Assembly: GCA_001725945.1 (NCBI GenBank)
Contig: LRMT01000047.1
Span: forward strand, 22,148 to 86,147
Source of the DNA: Cupriavidus sp. UYMMa02A
GTDB taxonomy: Bacteria; Pseudomonadota; Gammaproteobacteria; Burkholderiales; Burkholderiaceae
Reading direction: 5' to 3'
Length of the DNA stretch: 64,000 bases
Within the stretch, counting starts at the first letter, position 1. Each line of letters opens with the position of its first letter. Shown here piece after piece: positions 30,828 through 41,769 of the stretch. Made by a program: the position numbers and the translations under genes. Under the pieces are notes generated by a model. It saw only the letters and a list, made by a program, of their open reading frames with translations, was not told the DNA's origin and did no database searches.

Positions 30828-31977
30828 ATGAACGATCCACAGACTCCCGCCCTCGCCGGCATGCAGCGTGCATTGGCCGAACGTGTCTTCAACTTCTCGC
30901 CTGGCCCGGCGGCATTGCCCACCGAAGTGCTGCAACAGGCCGCCGAGGAGATGCTGTCATGGCAGGGGACGGGCGTGTCGGTCATGGAAATGAGCCACCG
31001 CAGCCGCGAGTTCGAAGGCATCCTGGCCGAGACGTTCGCCGATCTGCGCGAACTGCTGCACATTCCGAAGAACTTCCGCATTCTGTTCCTGCAGGGCGGC
31101 GCCATTGGCGAGAACGCAATTGTGCCGCTGAACCTGATGCGCTTGCGCGATGCCGAGCGTCCCAAGGCGGATTTCGTGGTGACGGGCGCCTGGTCCGTCA
31201 AGACCGAGCAGGAAACCCGGCGCTATGGCGAAGTCAACATTGCCGCGTCGAGCGCCGACCGGAAGTTCCTCGATATTCCCGCAGTCGCCGACTGGAAGCT
31301 GTCGGATGACGCCGCCTACGTGCATCTGTGCACCAACGAAACCATCGGCGGCGTGGAGTTCCAGGAAGTCCCCGACATCGGGCAGGACAAGGGCCGCATC
31401 GTCGTAGCGGACGCTTCCAGCCATATTCTGTCGCGTCCGATCGACTGGTCGCGCGTCCAGGTGGTGTACGGGGGCGCGCAAAAAAACATCGGCCGGCCGG
31501 CGTAACCATCGTGATCGTGCGCGAGGACCTGCTCGGCCACGCGCATCCGCTGTGCCCGTCCGCTTTCAACTGGCGTCTGGTCGCGGAGCATAACTCCATG
31601 TACAACACGCCGCCGACCTATGCCATCTACATTGCGGGGCTGGTGTTCAAGTGGCTCAAGCGCCAGGGCGGCGTGCAGGGCATCGAGCAGCGCAACATCG
31701 CCAAGGCCAGCGCGCTGTACAACTTCCTCGACCAGAGCGATTTCTATCGCAACGAGATCGATCCGAGCTGCCGTTCGCGCATGAACGTGCCGTTCTTCCT
31801 CGCTGACGAAACCCGCAACGAGGCGTTCCTGCAGCAGGCGCGCGCAACGGCCTGGTGCAGCTCAAGGGCCACAAGTCCGTGGGCGGCATGCGCGCCAGTA
31901 TCTACAACGCAATGCCGGTCGAAGGCGTGTATGCGCTGATCGACTTCATGCGAGAGTTCGAACGCGCTTGCGCCTGA
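30828..31977 (+). CDS. serC: Phosphoserine aminotransferase SerC, two frameshifts
   Basis: PLP enzyme of serine synthesis that also acts in pyridoxal phosphate synthesis. About 383 residues: [15 protein letters not shown] start, [48 protein letters not shown], and the PLP lysine in [16 protein letters not shown] (after repair). Shifts near 31494 (one C) and 31850 (one base, [21 protein letters not shown] expected). It starts the serC-pheA-hisC-tyrA-aroA-cmk-rpsA series, which supplies serine and aromatic amino acids. Confidence 0.95.
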
Positions 31978-32072
31978 CGGCGCCGCATCGGCCAACTGCG
32001 TGCTGCTGGGGCGCGCGGCATCGTTTCATTCTCAGGCCCTCCTGCCCCGGAGCGGCCCAATGGGTTCCTGCA

Positions 32073-33221
32073 ATGACAAGCGAAGACAACAACACCGCGC
32101 GCGAGGAGACGCTGCAGAGCGGTCATTCCCCGAGCGAGGCGGAACGTGCGCTCGGCGCCGAACTGGCCCCGCTGCGCGAGCAGATCGATACCGTCGACCG
32201 TGAACTGCTGGCCATGCTGAACCGTCGTGCCCAGCTCGCACTCGATGTCGGTGAGGTGAAGAAGAAATACGGTGCGCCGGTATTTCGTCCCGAGCGCGAG
32301 CTGCAGGTGATCCGCAAGGTGCAGGCCGCCAACCCGGGACCGTTGCTGGGCGAGAGCGTTGCGTCGATCTGGCGCGAAGTGATGTCCGCCTGCCGCGGGC
32401 TGGAGAAGCCGCTCGAGATTGCTTTCCTCGGGCCGGCCGGGACATTCTCCGAGCAAGCGCTTTATGCGCACTTCGGACACGAAGTGACGGGTGTCGCGTG
32501 CCCGAGCATCGATGAGGTGTTCCGAGCGGTAGAGGCAGGTACCGTGGAGTACGGCGTAGTGCCGGTGGAAAATTCCACTGAGGGCGCAGTGTCGCGCACG
32601 CTGGACCTGTTCCTGCAGACGTCGCTGAAGATCAGCGGCGAGATCGCGCTGAAGGTCCACCACAACCTGATGGCCGCTGCACCGGACATGAGCGGCGTGA
32701 AGGTCGTGCGTGCGCATGCGCAGGCGCTGGCGCAGTGCCAGCACTGGCTGACCGCGAACTATCCGCACCTCGAGCGGCAGGCGGTATCGAGCAATGCCGA
32801 AGCCGCGCGCATGGCGAGCGAGGATCCCACTGTCGCGGCGATCGCCGGTGAAACGGCGGCCAACCGCTATCACCTGCATATCATTCGGTCCCATATCCAG
32901 GACGATCCGCACAATCGCACGCGCTTTGCCGTGATCGGCCGCTACGAGACCGAGCCGTCGGGCAGCGACCAGACCTCGATGATCCTCTCCGTGCCCAACA
33001 AGGCGGGCGCGGTCTACCAGCTGCTGGCGCCGCTGGCGGAGAACGGCGTGTCGATGTGCCGCTTCGAATCGCGCCCCGCGCGCAGTGGCGCGTGGGAGTA
33101 CTACTTCTACGTGGACGTGGAAGGCCACCAGCATGAGCCGGCGGTCGCGCGTGCGATCGAGACGCTGCGACGCAATGCCGCGTACCTGAAGGTGCTCGGG
33201 TCGTACCCGTCCAGCAAGTAA
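32073..33221 (+). CDS. pheA: Bifunctional chorismate mutase / prephenate dehydratase
   Basis: Commits chorismate to phenylalanine. Intact 382-residue P-protein. The AroQ chorismate mutase helix bundle spans about residues 25-110 (LAPLREQIDTVDRELLAMLNRRAQLA), prephenate dehydratase about 115-290 (FLGPAGTFSEQALYAHFG, TRFAVIGRYE) and an ACT regulatory domain to the end, containing the Phe-binding ESRP motif (FESRPARSGAWEYYFYVD). ATG 32073 is chosen because the in-frame upstream sequence is not family-like. Feedback control by phenylalanine is expected from the ACT domain. Confidence 0.96.
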   Translation: MTSEDNNTAREETLQSGHSPSEAERALGAELAPLREQIDTVDRELLAMLNRRAQLALDVGEVKKKYGAPVFRPERELQVIRKVQAANPGPLLGESVASIWREVMSACRGLEKPLEIAFLGPAGTFSEQALYAHFGHEVTGVACPSIDEVFRAVEAGTVEYGVVPVENSTEGAVSRTLDLFLQTSLKISGEIALKVHHNLMAAAPDMSGVKVVRAHAQALAQCQHWLTANYPHLERQAVSSNAEAARMASEDPTVAAIAGETAANRYHLHIIRSHIQDDPHNRTRFAVIGRYETEPSGSDQTSMILSVPNKAGAVYQLLAPLAENGVSMCRFESRPARSGAWEYYFYVDVEGHQHEPAVARAIETLRRNAAYLKVLGSYPSSK

Positions 33222-33253
33222 GCACGCGCACGGACACGAGGCAAGGAGACAAG

Positions 33254-34383
33254 ATGGCAGAGCAAGGCAGGCAGGGCAGCAAGGTACCGTTCGGTCCGGA
33301 CTACGTCAGGGCTATTTCGCCCTATGTGGCGGGCAAGCCGATTTCCGAAGTGGCGCGCGAGTTCGGGCTGGAAGAGGCCGGCATCGTCAAGCTCGCGTCG
33401 AACGAGAACCCGCTGGGCATGCCGGAATCCGCTAGGCACGCGGTCGCCGCCGCGGTTGCCGAACTGGGACGCTATCCCGATTCGAACGGCTTCGAGCTGA
33501 AGGCAGCGCTGGCCGCAAAGCTCGGCGTGCCGCAGGACTGGCTCACGCTGGGCAACGGCAGCAACGACATCCTTGAACTTTCCGCGCACGCGCTCGTCAC
33601 GCCGGGACAGTCGGTGGTGTACGCCGAATATTCGTTCGCGGTCTATGCGCTCGCGACCCAGGAAATCGGCGCGCGCGCGATCGTGGTGAAGGCAAGCGAC
33701 TATGGCCATGATCTCGATGCGATGGCCGCGGCGATTGCGCCCGACACGCGTCTGGTGTTCATCGCCAACCCGAACAATCCGACCGGAACGTTTGCGCCGG
33801 CGGCGGCACTGGAATCCTTACTGGCAAAGGTGCCTTCAGAGGTCGTTGTGGTGCTCGACGAGGCCTACAACGAATACCTCGATGACGACCAGCAATATGA
33901 CTCCGTCGAGTGGGTGCGCCGCTATCCGAACCTGCTGGTCTCGCGCACGTTCTCCAAGGCATACGGGCTGGCAGGCCTGCGTATCGGCTACGCCGTGGCG
34001 CAGCCGGAGCTGACGGATCTGCTGAACCGCATCCGCCAGCCATTCAACGTCAACAGCGTCGCCCAGGCGGCGGCCGTGGCCGCGCTTGGCGATGCGGCAT
34101 TCCTGCAGCGCAGCGCCGAACTGAACCGCGAGGGCAAGGCCCAGCTGGTGGAGCCTTCACGCGGCTCGGGCTCGAATTCGTGCCGTCGTCCGGCAATTTC
34201 GTGCTGGTGCGTGTCGGCGACGATGACGATGCCGGTGCGCGCGTCAACGTGGCGCTGCTCAGGCAGGGCGTGATTGTGCGGCCAGTTGGCAACTATGGCC
34301 TGCCGCGCTGGCTGCGCGTCACGATTGGCTTGCCTGACGAGAACGCCGCCTTCATCGCGGCACTGGAGCGCGCGCTCCAGTGA
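33254..34383 (+). CDS. hisC: Histidinol-phosphate aminotransferase family protein HisC, one frameshift
   Basis: PLP aminotransferase (fold type I): IVKLASNENPLGMPESA, TLGNGSNDILEL, FIANPNNPTGTF, VVVLDEAYNEYL and the PLP lysine in SRTFSKAYGLAGLRIGYA. One G is lost near 34153 (QLVEAFTRLGLEFVPS expected). In this position between pheA and tyrA the enzyme is widely thought to transaminate phenylpyruvate or hydroxyphenylpyruvate as well as, or instead of, histidinol phosphate. That role is inferred from context; hisC is the family name. Confidence 0.92.
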
Positions 34384-34450
34384 GCCGTGCGGCGACCATG
34401 CCTTCCTTTTTTCGAAGTACCTGTACTGCCCGCCCCCGAGGGCTGAGATT

Positions 34451-35347
34451 GTGAGCGCTCTGCATTTTTCCCGTGTTGTGATTGTCGGTGTCGGCCTGAT
34501 TGGCGGTTCGCTCGCGCTTGCGCTCAAGCGCGCGGGCGTCGTTGGCACGGTAGTGGGCGTGGGCCGGTCGCCGGCGTCGCTGCAGAAGGCGCTCGACCTC
34601 GGTGTCATCGATGAGGCCGCTTCGCTGGAAGACGCCGCGCGCGACGCCACCGTGATCGTGCTGTGCGCCCCGGTAGCGCAGAATTTTGCCTTGCTGCATG
34701 CGCTGGAGCCCCACCTGCAGCCCGGTACCATCGTCACCGATGCGGGCAGCACCAAGTCCGACGTGATCATGGCCGCCAAGACGGCGCTCGGCGACAAGGT
34801 GGCGCAGTTCGTTCCGGCGCATCCCATTGCGGGCCGTGAGCTCAACGGCGTCGAGGCCGCGCTGGCCGACCTCTATGTTGGCAAGAAGACTGTGCTGTGC
34901 CCGCTGCAGGAAAACGCACGCGCCGATGTGGCTGCCGTGCGCGCGCTGTGGGAAAGCGCAGGGGCCGACTGCCACGTCATGTCCGCCGTGCAGCATGACG
35001 CCGTGTTCGCCGCGGTCAGCCATCTGCCGCACCTGCTGTCCTACGCGCTGGTGGCGCAAGTCGGCAATGCCGAGGACGCGGCGCTCAAGCTCGGCTTCGC
35101 CGGCGGCGGCTTTCGCGATTTCACGCGCATTGCCGCGTCATCTCCGGAAATGTGGCGCGACATCTGCGTGGCCAACCGCGAGGCGCTGTTGCGCGAGCTG
35201 AACACGTACCAGTCGGTGCTGGCGCATCTCAAGACGCAGATCGAAAAGGGCGACGGCGCGGCGCTGGAGCGCATTTTTGCGCGCGCGAGCAAGACCCGCC
35301 TGCAATGGGGCGCGGACCGTGCAGCCGCGGCGAATACTGAACCCTGA
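34451..35347 (+). CDS. tyrA: Prephenate/arogenate dehydrogenase
   Basis: NAD(P)-dependent enzyme leading to tyrosine. Intact at 298 residues: Rossmann motif [59 protein letters not shown] and [13 protein letters not shown]. The start is GTG 34451, preceded by GAGGG; an in-frame reading starts further upstream inside hisC but is not family-like. There is no fused chorismate mutase. It is followed by aroA after 37 nt. Confidence 0.95.
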   Translation: MSALHFSRVVIVGVGLIGGSLALALKRAGVVGTVVGVGRSPASLQKALDLGVIDEAASLEDAARDATVIVLCAPVAQNFALLHALEPHLQPGTIVTDAGSTKSDVIMAAKTALGDKVAQFVPAHPIAGRELNGVEAALADLYVGKKTVLCPLQENARADVAAVRALWESAGADCHVMSAVQHDAVFAAVSHLPHLLSYALVAQVGNAEDAALKLGFAGGGFRDFTRIAASSPEMWRDICVANREALLRELNTYQSVLAHLKTQIEKGDGAALERIFARASKTRLQWGADRAAAANTEP

Positions 35348-35384
35348 ACTGGTGCGGCCCAGAGCCGTGCCTAGCGTGAACACC

Positions 35385-36689
35385 ATGGAACACCTGACGC
35401 TTGGTCCCCTTACCCGCGCCGCGGGCACTGTCCGCCTGCCGGGCTCGAAAAGCATCTCCAACCGCGTGTTGCTGCTGGCGGCGCTTGCCGGCGGCGAGAC
35501 GCGCGTGCGCGACCTGCTCGATTCCGACGATACCCGCGTCATGCTGCAGGCGCTGAAGACCCTCGGCGTGGCGTGGCGCCAGGAGGGCAGCGACTATGTC
35601 GTGACCGGTTCGGGGGGCAATTTCCCGGTCAAGGCGGCGGAATTGTTCATGGGCAATGCCGGCACTGCCATTCGCCCGCTGACTGCGGCGCTGGCGCTGC
35701 AGGGCGGCGACTACAGGCTGTCGGGCGTGCCGCGCATGCACGAACGGCCCATTGGCGACCTGGTGGACGGCCTGCGTCAGGTCGGTGCGGACATCGGCTA
35801 CCTTGGCAATGAAGGCTATCCGCCCTTGCATATCCGTCCGGCGCAGATCCGCATCGACGCGCCGATCCGCGTGCGCGGCGATGTGTCGAGCCAGTTCCTG
35901 ACCGCGCTGCTGATGACGTTGCCGATGGCACAGGCAGCCAGCGGCAGGATCGAAATCGAGGTGATCGGCGAGCTGATCTCCAAGCCGTACATCGAAATCA
36001 CGCTCAACTTGCTGGCTCGCTTCGGCGTCAATGTGGAACGGCAGGGCTGGGAACGCTTCATCGTGCCGGCAGGGGCGGTTTATCGTTCGCCGGGTGAGAT
36101 CTTCGTCGAAGGCGACGCGTCGTCGGCATCGTATTTTCTCGCGGCCGGCGCGATCGGCGGCGGACCGCTGCGCGTTGAAGGTGTCGGCATGTCCAGCATC
36201 CAGGGCGACGTGCGTTTTGCCGAGGCGCTGAACCGCATGGGCGCCAACGTCATGGCCGGCGACAACTGGATCGAAGTGCGCGGCACGGAACGCGACGACG
36301 GGCGGCTGAACGGCATTGAGCTGGACTGCAACCATATCCCCGATGCCGCCATGACACTGGCAGTGGCTGCGCTGTTCGCCGAAGGCACGACGACGCTGAC
36401 GAATATTGCGAGCTGGCGCGTCAAGGAAACCGATCGCATCTCGGCCATGGCGACCGAGCTGCGCAAGCTCGGCGCGCAAGTGGAAGAGGGTGCGGACTAT
36501 CTGAGGGTCACGCCTCCGGCGCGTTGGCAGACGCCAGGCGACGGCATCGGTACCTATGATGACCATCGCATGGCGATGTGTTTCTCGCTGGCCGCGTTTG
36601 GCCCGCTGCCAGTCAGGATCAATGATCCGGGTTGCGTCGCCAAGACGTTCCCGGACTATTTTGCGGTGTTCGGCGGCGTTACGCGCTGA
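35385..36689 (+). CDS. aroA: 3-phosphoshikimate 1-carboxyvinyltransferase (EPSP synthase)
   Basis: Sixth shikimate-pathway step, making EPSP from shikimate-3-phosphate and PEP. Intact 434-residue class I-like enzyme: [61 protein letters not shown]. The site Gly in GNAGTA and Pro in RPL are present, as in glyphosate-sensitive enzymes. ATG 35385 is used; an in-frame GTG at 35376 adds three residues. The 3' end overlaps the convergent DUF2061 gene by 11 nt. Confidence 0.97.
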   Translation: MEHLTLGPLTRAAGTVRLPGSKSISNRVLLLAALAGGETRVRDLLDSDDTRVMLQALKTLGVAWRQEGSDYVVTGSGGNFPVKAAELFMGNAGTAIRPLTAALALQGGDYRLSGVPRMHERPIGDLVDGLRQVGADIGYLGNEGYPPLHIRPAQIRIDAPIRVRGDVSSQFLTALLMTLPMAQAASGRIEIEVIGELISKPYIEITLNLLARFGVNVERQGWERFIVPAGAVYRSPGEIFVEGDASSASYFLAAGAIGGGPLRVEGVGMSSIQGDVRFAEALNRMGANVMAGDNWIEVRGTERDDGRLNGIELDCNHIPDAAMTLAVAALFAEGTTTLTNIASWRVKETDRISAMATELRKLGAQVEEGADYLRVTPPARWQTPGDGIGTYDDHRMAMCFSLAAFGPLPVRINDPGCVAKTFPDYFAVFGGVTR

Positions 36690-36900
36690 GCGCCGGGGTG
36701 CCAGCCTGCGCCGGATCGTGCCGGCGCTCCCGCTGTTCCCGCCTGTCCCAGTAGCGGTCGAAGAAGTAGTGCGCCACAGTATTGATGGCGGGCTCGATAA
36801 AGGTGACCGCGCCGCTGACGGCCAGGCTGCCGGTCAGCGTATAGGTCACGCTGAACGCGATGCCGAGGTGCATGATGCCGAACGTCAGGGTTTTGGCCAT
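36679..36900 (-). CDS. DUF2061 small membrane protein
   Basis: A 73-residue protein, [20 protein letters not shown], with two predicted transmembrane helices (about residues 8-28 and 33-52) and a basic tail. The pattern [14 protein letters not shown]...[23 protein letters not shown]...YYFFDR fits DUF2061. It is the only minus-strand gene in the aromatic cluster. A Fur-box-like sequence lies about 70 nt upstream, suggesting iron-dependent expression. Function unknown. Confidence 0.75.
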   Translation of the reverse strand: MAKTLTFGIMHLGIAFSVTYTLTGSLAVSGAVTFIEPAINTVAHYFFDRYWDRREQRERRHDPAQAGTPALSA

Positions 36901-36968
36901 GGTAGATTGCCTCGCGAACGAAGGGATGTAGCGGGAATGGTGGAAATGCGGCACTGGAGTGCGATGAA

Positions 36969-36987
36969 TCAAATGATAATCATTCGC
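36969..36987 (-). promoter_or_regulatory. Fur-box-like sequence upstream of the DUF2061 gene
   Basis: TCAAATGATAATCATTCGC matches the classical 19-bp Fur consensus (GATAATGATAATCATTATC) at 14 positions, including the complete ATGATAATCAT core. It lies between the DUF2061 start (36900) and the cmk start (37030), so it could act on either gene; distance favours the minus-strand DUF2061 gene. Confidence 0.6.
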
Positions 36988-37029
36988 AATTGAATTTCCA
37001 ATCGAAGTTTTCTGTCAGCATCATCAGCA

Positions 37030-37695
37030 ATGACTATCGTTCACGTCATCACCATTGACGGTCCAACCGCCTCCGGCAAGGGCACTGTCGCGCATAAAGT
37101 GGCCGACGCGGTCGGCTACCATCTGCTCGACAGCGGGGCGCTGTATCGCTTGGTGGCGCTCGCCAGTGACCGCGTCGGCGTGGACCTCGAGGATGTCGAC
37201 GCCCTTGCAAAAACCGCCGCCCGCCTCGATGTGAAGTTCGGCCCCGACCGGGTCTGGCTCGGTGGCGAGGAAGTGAGCCTGGCGATACGCGCGGAGGCCA
37301 TTGGCAACCGGGCCTCGGCCATCGCCGTGCACCAGCCCGTGCGCGACGCGCTGACCAAGCTGCAGCGCGACTTCCGCAAGCTGCCGGGCCTCGTGGCTGA
37401 CGGCCGCGACATGGGGACGGTGATCTTTCCCGACGCCCAGCTCAAGGTATTCCTGACCGCAAGTGTTGAAGCGCGCGCTCGCAGGCGCTATAAACAATTG
37501 ATTGATAAGGGAATTTCTGCTAATATCGAAGACCTTTTGCGTGACCTTGAGGCGCGCGATGCACGGGATCGAAACCGTGCTGCCGCGCCGCTGCGTCCCG
37601 CCGAGGATGCGAAACTGCTCGATACCTCCGACATGACGGTGGAACAGGCAGTGGCGCAGGTGCTGGAGTGGTTCGCCGTTGTGCGCAAATACTGA
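37030..37695 (+). CDS. cmk: Cytidylate kinase
   Basis: Phosphorylates CMP and dCMP. Intact at 221 residues: P-loop [34 protein letters not shown], the CMP-binding [16 protein letters not shown] and the lid [13 protein letters not shown]. The order aroA-cmk-rpsA is conserved in proteobacteria. Confidence 0.97.
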   Translation: MTIVHVITIDGPTASGKGTVAHKVADAVGYHLLDSGALYRLVALASDRVGVDLEDVDALAKTAARLDVKFGPDRVWLGGEEVSLAIRAEAIGNRASAIAVHQPVRDALTKLQRDFRKLPGLVADGRDMGTVIFPDAQLKVFLTASVEARARRRYKQLIDKGISANIEDLLRDLEARDARDRNRAAAPLRPAEDAKLLDTSDMTVEQAVAQVLEWFAVVRKY

Positions 37696-37853
37696 CTTCG
37701 TCAGGCGTATCCAAGCGGCGGGTGCTGCCCGCACCGAGGTGTCGGCCAGCCTTAACGGCATGGCCGGCAGTGTTTAACCTGACCCCGCTGCACATGGCAG
37801 ACTGAGCGTGATCGTCGCGCCGGCCGGTGTACCGCGGATTGCTACTTACGTTT

Positions 37854-39547
37854 ATGTCCGACCTGCAAACTAACGAATCCTTTGCCGCACTATTCGAGGA
37901 ATCCGTCGCCCGCTCCAATATGAAGGCTGGCGAAGTGATCTCCGCTGAAGTCGTGCGCATCGACCACAACTTCGTGGTCGTCAACGCCGGCCTCAAGTCC
38001 GAGGCATTTGTGCCGGTGGAGGAGTTCCTGAACGACCAGGGCGAACTCGAAGTGCAGGCCGGCGACTACGTCTCCGTGGCCATCGACGCGCTCGAGAACG
38101 GCTATGGCGACACCATCCTCTCCCGCGACAAGGCCAAGCGCCTGGCATCGTGGCTGAACCTCGAGAAGGCGCTGGAAGACGGCGAAATCATCTCGGGTAC
38201 CGTGACCGGCAAGGTCAAGGGCGGCCTGACGGTCATGGTCAACGGCATCCGCGCGTTCCTGCCGGGTTCGCTGGTTGACGTGCGTCCGATCAAGGACACC
38301 ACCCCGTACGAAGGCAAGACCCTGGAATTCAAGGTCATCAAGCTGGACCGCAAGCGCAACAACGTTGTGCTGTCGCGCCGTGCCGTGGTAGAAGCCACGC
38401 TGGGCGAAGAGCGCCAGAAGCTGATGGAAACCCTGAAGGAAGGCGCCATCGTCAACGGTATCGTCAAGAACATCACCGATTACGGCGCGTTCGTGGACCT
38501 CGGCGGCATCGATGGCCTGCTGCACATCACCGACCTGGCATGGCGTCGTGTGCGTCATCCGAGCGAAGTGCTGTCGGTTGGCCAGGAAATCACCGCCAAG
38601 ATCCTCAAGTTCGACCAAGAGAAGAACCGCGTCTCGCTGGGCGTGAAGCAACTGGGCGAAGATCCGTGGGTCGGCATCTCGCGCCGCTACCCGCAAGGCA
38701 CCCGCCTGTTCGGCAAGGTGACCAACCTGACCGACTACGGCGCGTCGTCGAGATCGAAGCCGGCATCGAAGGCCTGGTCCACGTGTCCGAAATGGACTGG
38801 ACCAACAAGAACGTGGCGCCGTCGAAGGTTGTCCAGCTGGGCGACGAAGTCGAAGTCATGGTCCTGGATATCGACGAAGACAAGCGTCGTATCAGCCTGG
38901 GCATGAAGCAGTGCAAGGCCAATCCGTGGGACGATTTCGCGCGCAACCAGAAGAAGGGCGACAAGCTGAGCGGCCAGATCAAGTCGATCACCGATTTCGG
39001 CGTGTTCATCGGTCTGCCGGGCGGCATCGACGGCCTGGTGCACCTGTCCGACCTGTCCTGGCAAGAGACCGGCGAAGAGGCCGTGCGCAAGTACAAGAAG
39101 GGCGACGAAGTGGAAGCCGTGGTTCTGGGCATCGACGTCGACAAGGAACGCATCTCGCTGGGCATCAAGCAGCTGTCGGGCGATCCGTTCAACAACTTCA
39201 TCTCGGCCAATGACAAGGGCTCGCTCGTGACCGGCACCATCAAGGCTGTCGATCCGAAGGGTGCCGTGGTTCAGCTGGCTGACGACGTGGAAGGCTACCT
39301 GCGCGCATCGGAAATCTCCGCTGACCGCGTGGAAGACGCCCGCAACGTGCTGAAGGAAGGCGAGCAGATCACTGCCCTGGTGGTGAACGTCGACCGCAAG
39401 TCGCGCAACATCAACCTGTCGATCAAGGCCAAGGACAACGTCGAGCAGCAGGAAGCGATGCAGAAGTTCCAGGCCGATACCAGCACCGCTGGCACGACCA
39501 ACCTGGGCGCCCTGCTGAAGGCCAAGCTCGGCCAGGACAACCAGTAA
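37854..39547 (+). CDS. rpsA: 30S ribosomal protein S1, one frameshift
   Basis: Large RNA-binding ribosomal protein that brings mRNA to the 30S subunit; essential in most bacteria. About 565 residues with six S1 (OB-fold) repeats; repeats 3-6 show the recurring pattern [44 protein letters not shown] (repaired) and [22 protein letters not shown]. One T is missing near 38745. Because the gene is essential and the loss is in a conserved GAFVE motif, it is almost certainly a sequence error. Confidence 0.97.
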
Positions 39548-39577
39548 TCGCAGGCCCTGACGCCCGCGCGAACGCCC

Positions 39578-39991
39578 ATGACCAAGTCGGAGCTCGTCGA
39601 AAAACTGGCTGCCCGTTTTCCGCAGTTGCTGCTGCGGGACGCGGACATCTCGGTGAAAACGATACTCGACGCGATGTCCGATGCGCTGGCCGACGGCCAC
39701 CGCATCGAGATCCGCGGATTCGGCAGTTTTGGTCTGAACAAGCGTCCGCCGCGCGTTGGGCGCAACCCCAAGTCCGGCGAGCGCGTGCTGGTGCCCGAGA
39801 AGCGGGTGCCGCACTTCAAGGCGGGCAAGGAGTTGCGCGAACGGGTGGACCGGAGCCTCACACCGTCTTCGGGCGGTTCGGGTAACGGACACCTGGCCGG
39901 CACGGCGTCCGGCAAGGGGCCGCAAGGTCCCGCGCCGGGCAGTCCCTCGGTACTGCATGAAGGAAGTGGGCTGAACCTGGCCCGTTCCTGA
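39578..39991 (+). CDS. ihfB: Integration host factor beta subunit with C-terminal extension
   Basis: DNA-bending nucleoid protein that pairs with IhfA. Residues 1-94 are a standard IhfB ([65 protein letters not shown]). Beyond that lies a 40-residue tail rich in Gly, Ser and Pro ([20 protein letters not shown]) that the enterobacterial protein lacks. The conserved Pro in [11 protein letters not shown] that intercalates in DNA is present. It follows rpsA by 30 nt, the conserved arrangement. Confidence 0.95.
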   Translation: MTKSELVEKLAARFPQLLLRDADISVKTILDAMSDALADGHRIEIRGFGSFGLNKRPPRVGRNPKSGERVLVPEKRVPHFKAGKELRERVDRSLTPSSGGSGNGHLAGTASGKGPQGPAPGSPSVLHEGSGLNLARS

Positions 39992-40023
39992 TGCGTGCCT
40001 GCCGGCACTGTGTTGTCGTGAAC

Positions 40024-40053
40024 GAAAAAGCGTCCCGTCCGGGACGCTTTTTC
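40024..40053. terminator. Bidirectional terminator after ihfB
   Basis: Near-perfect hairpin GAAAAAGCGTCCCG / CGGGACGCTTTTTC with a 2-nt loop, giving an A-run before and a T-run after the stem. It ends the long aromatic/rpsA/ihfB transcript, so lapAB probably has its own promoter between 40054 and 40181. Confidence 0.88.
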
Positions 40054-40181
40054 ATTTTGGGGATTACGCCGCAGCCATGCCGTTTTCGTTTGCGGGAAGT
40101 GATTCCGCTACAATGCCGGGGTCTGCCGCACTCCAGCGATGCGCCTGCGCGCTCCTGCAACGCCACGCCCGCCCATACCGC

Positions 40182-40502
40182 ATGAAACTCGTCGCCTGGA
40201 TTATCCGCATCGTCCTGTTTGCGCTGCTGTTCGTGCTGGCGCTGCGCAATACCGCGGATGCTTCCCTGCAGCTTTTCTTTGACGCCGTGTGGCGTGCCCC
40301 GCTGATCCTGATCCTGTTTGCGGCCTTCGTGCTGGGTGCCGTTGCGGCCTTGGCTGCGGTTGCACCGGGCCTGATGCGCCAGCGCATGGAAGTAGCACGG
40401 CTGCGCCGCACGCTTGGCGATGCCGGCCGCCAGCCCGCACCGGATATCGCGGAACGTGACGGGAAGAGCGCTCCTTACAATGTAATTGGCCCGAAAGTCT
40501 GA
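40182..40502 (+). CDS. lapA: LapA-family (DUF1049) inner-membrane protein
   Basis: 106 residues with two transmembrane helices (IIRIVLFALLFVLALRNT and APLILILFAAFVLGAVAALAAV) and a cytoplasmic coiled-coil-like tail (RQRMEVARLRRTLGDA). LapA works with LapB to control LpxC turnover and LPS assembly. ATG 40182 (MKLVAWIIR) is chosen over an in-frame ATG at 40077 whose sequence is not family-like. It ends 4 nt before lapB. Confidence 0.88.
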   Translation: MKLVAWIIRIVLFALLFVLALRNTADASLQLFFDAVWRAPLILILFAAFVLGAVAALAAVAPGLMRQRMEVARLRRTLGDAGRQPAPDIAERDGKSAPYNVIGPKV

Positions 40503-40505
40503 TCC

Positions 40506-41733
40506 ATGATGTTTGAAACCTGGTGGCTGCTTGCGCTGCCACTTGTCTTTGGCCTTGGCTGGATGGCCGCTCGCTTCGATGTGCGCCAGCTCATCAGCGA
40601 GCAGGGCGCTTGCCGCGCTCGTATTTCAAGGGCCTGAATTTCCTGCTCAACGAGCAGCCGGACCAGGCCATCGACGCCTTCGTCGAAGTGGCCAGGCTGG
40701 ACCCGGAGACGACCGAGCTCCACTTCGCGCTGGGCGCGCTGTTCCGGCGCCGCGGTGAAACCGAGCGCGCCATCCGCGTGCACCAGAACCTGGCCACGCG
40801 TCCGGACTTGCCCGAGCCGGAGCGCGAGCACGCGCTGTATGAACTGGGACAGGATTTCCTGCGCGCCGGCCTGCTCGACCGCGCCGAAGAGTCCCTGCGC
40901 CGACTCATGTCCGGACCGTACGCTGCCTCGGCCAAGCGGGTACTGCTCGAACTCTACGAAGTGGAGAAGGAGTGGCAGAAGGCCATCGACGCCGCGCGCG
41001 AGTTGCAGGCGCTCGAGAAAAAGATTATCGCGTGCAGATCGCGCAGTTCTGCTGCGAACTCGCGCAGGATTCACTGCAACGCAAGCGACCCGAAGACGCG
41101 GTCAAGTGGCTGCACCAGGCCGTCGAGGAAAACCCCGCCAATGTACGCGCGCCGATCTTGCTGGGCGACGTGGCCGCGGCTGCCGGCGACGCGCGTGCTG
41201 CGCTGGGGCACTGGCTTGGTATCGAGCGACAGGATGCATCGTTCCTGCCGCTCGTGGCCGAGCGCGTGGTGAAGGCTTACGCGGGGCTGGGAGAACAAGG
41301 CGTTGCGCTGGACTGGCTGCGCGGCCTGCTGAAAGGCACCCTGGCTCCCGAACTGCTCGATGTCGCGTTCAAGACCGAATTGGACCTGAACGGACCCGAG
41401 GCGGCCACGCGGCTCATGCGCGATCAGCTTCGCCGCCAGCCGACGCTGCTTGCCCTGACCAGGTATTTCGAAGCCCAGGCAGCCGGGCTTGCGCCGGCTC
41501 CCGCGCTGGCTGGCGGTGGCGGCGAAATTGCGGCCGACGCCGGCGAGACGGCCGACAGCGACAAAGCAACGGAAGTCACTGCGATCCGCGACCTCCTGCA
41601 GTTGCGCACGCGTAACCTGGCCCGCTATACCTGCCGCGAATGCGGCTTCCGCGCGCGGCTTTTCTACTGGCAGTGCCCCGGCTGCAACCGCTGGGAGACC
41701 TATGCGCCCCGGCGATCGGAAGCGCTCGGCTGA
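40506..41733 (+). CDS. lapB: LPS assembly protein LapB (YciM), two frameshifts
   Basis: TPR scaffold that recruits FtsH to degrade LpxC and so sets LPS output. One N-terminal transmembrane helix (ETWWLLALPLVFGLGWMAARFD), about six TPR units (YFKGLNFLLNEQPDQAIDAFVEVARLDPE, TTELHFALGALFRRRGETERAIRVHQ and so on), and a C-terminal rubredoxin-type zinc finger CRECGF-x-CPGC. Shifts near 40611 (QGALPRSYFK expected) and 41020 (one A in an A-run, ALEKKDYRVQIAQ expected). All four metal-binding cysteines are present. Confidence 0.93.
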
Positions 41734-41769
41734 CCGGGCCGCCACGCGAACCAATTCCATATACATGCT

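Noticed and set aside
30150..31505. A 451-residue DUF2059-SerC fusion protein
   Set aside because: It arises only because a one-base loss near 30682 removes the DUF2059 stop. SerC has its own ATG at 30828 and a terminator hairpin lies between the genes.
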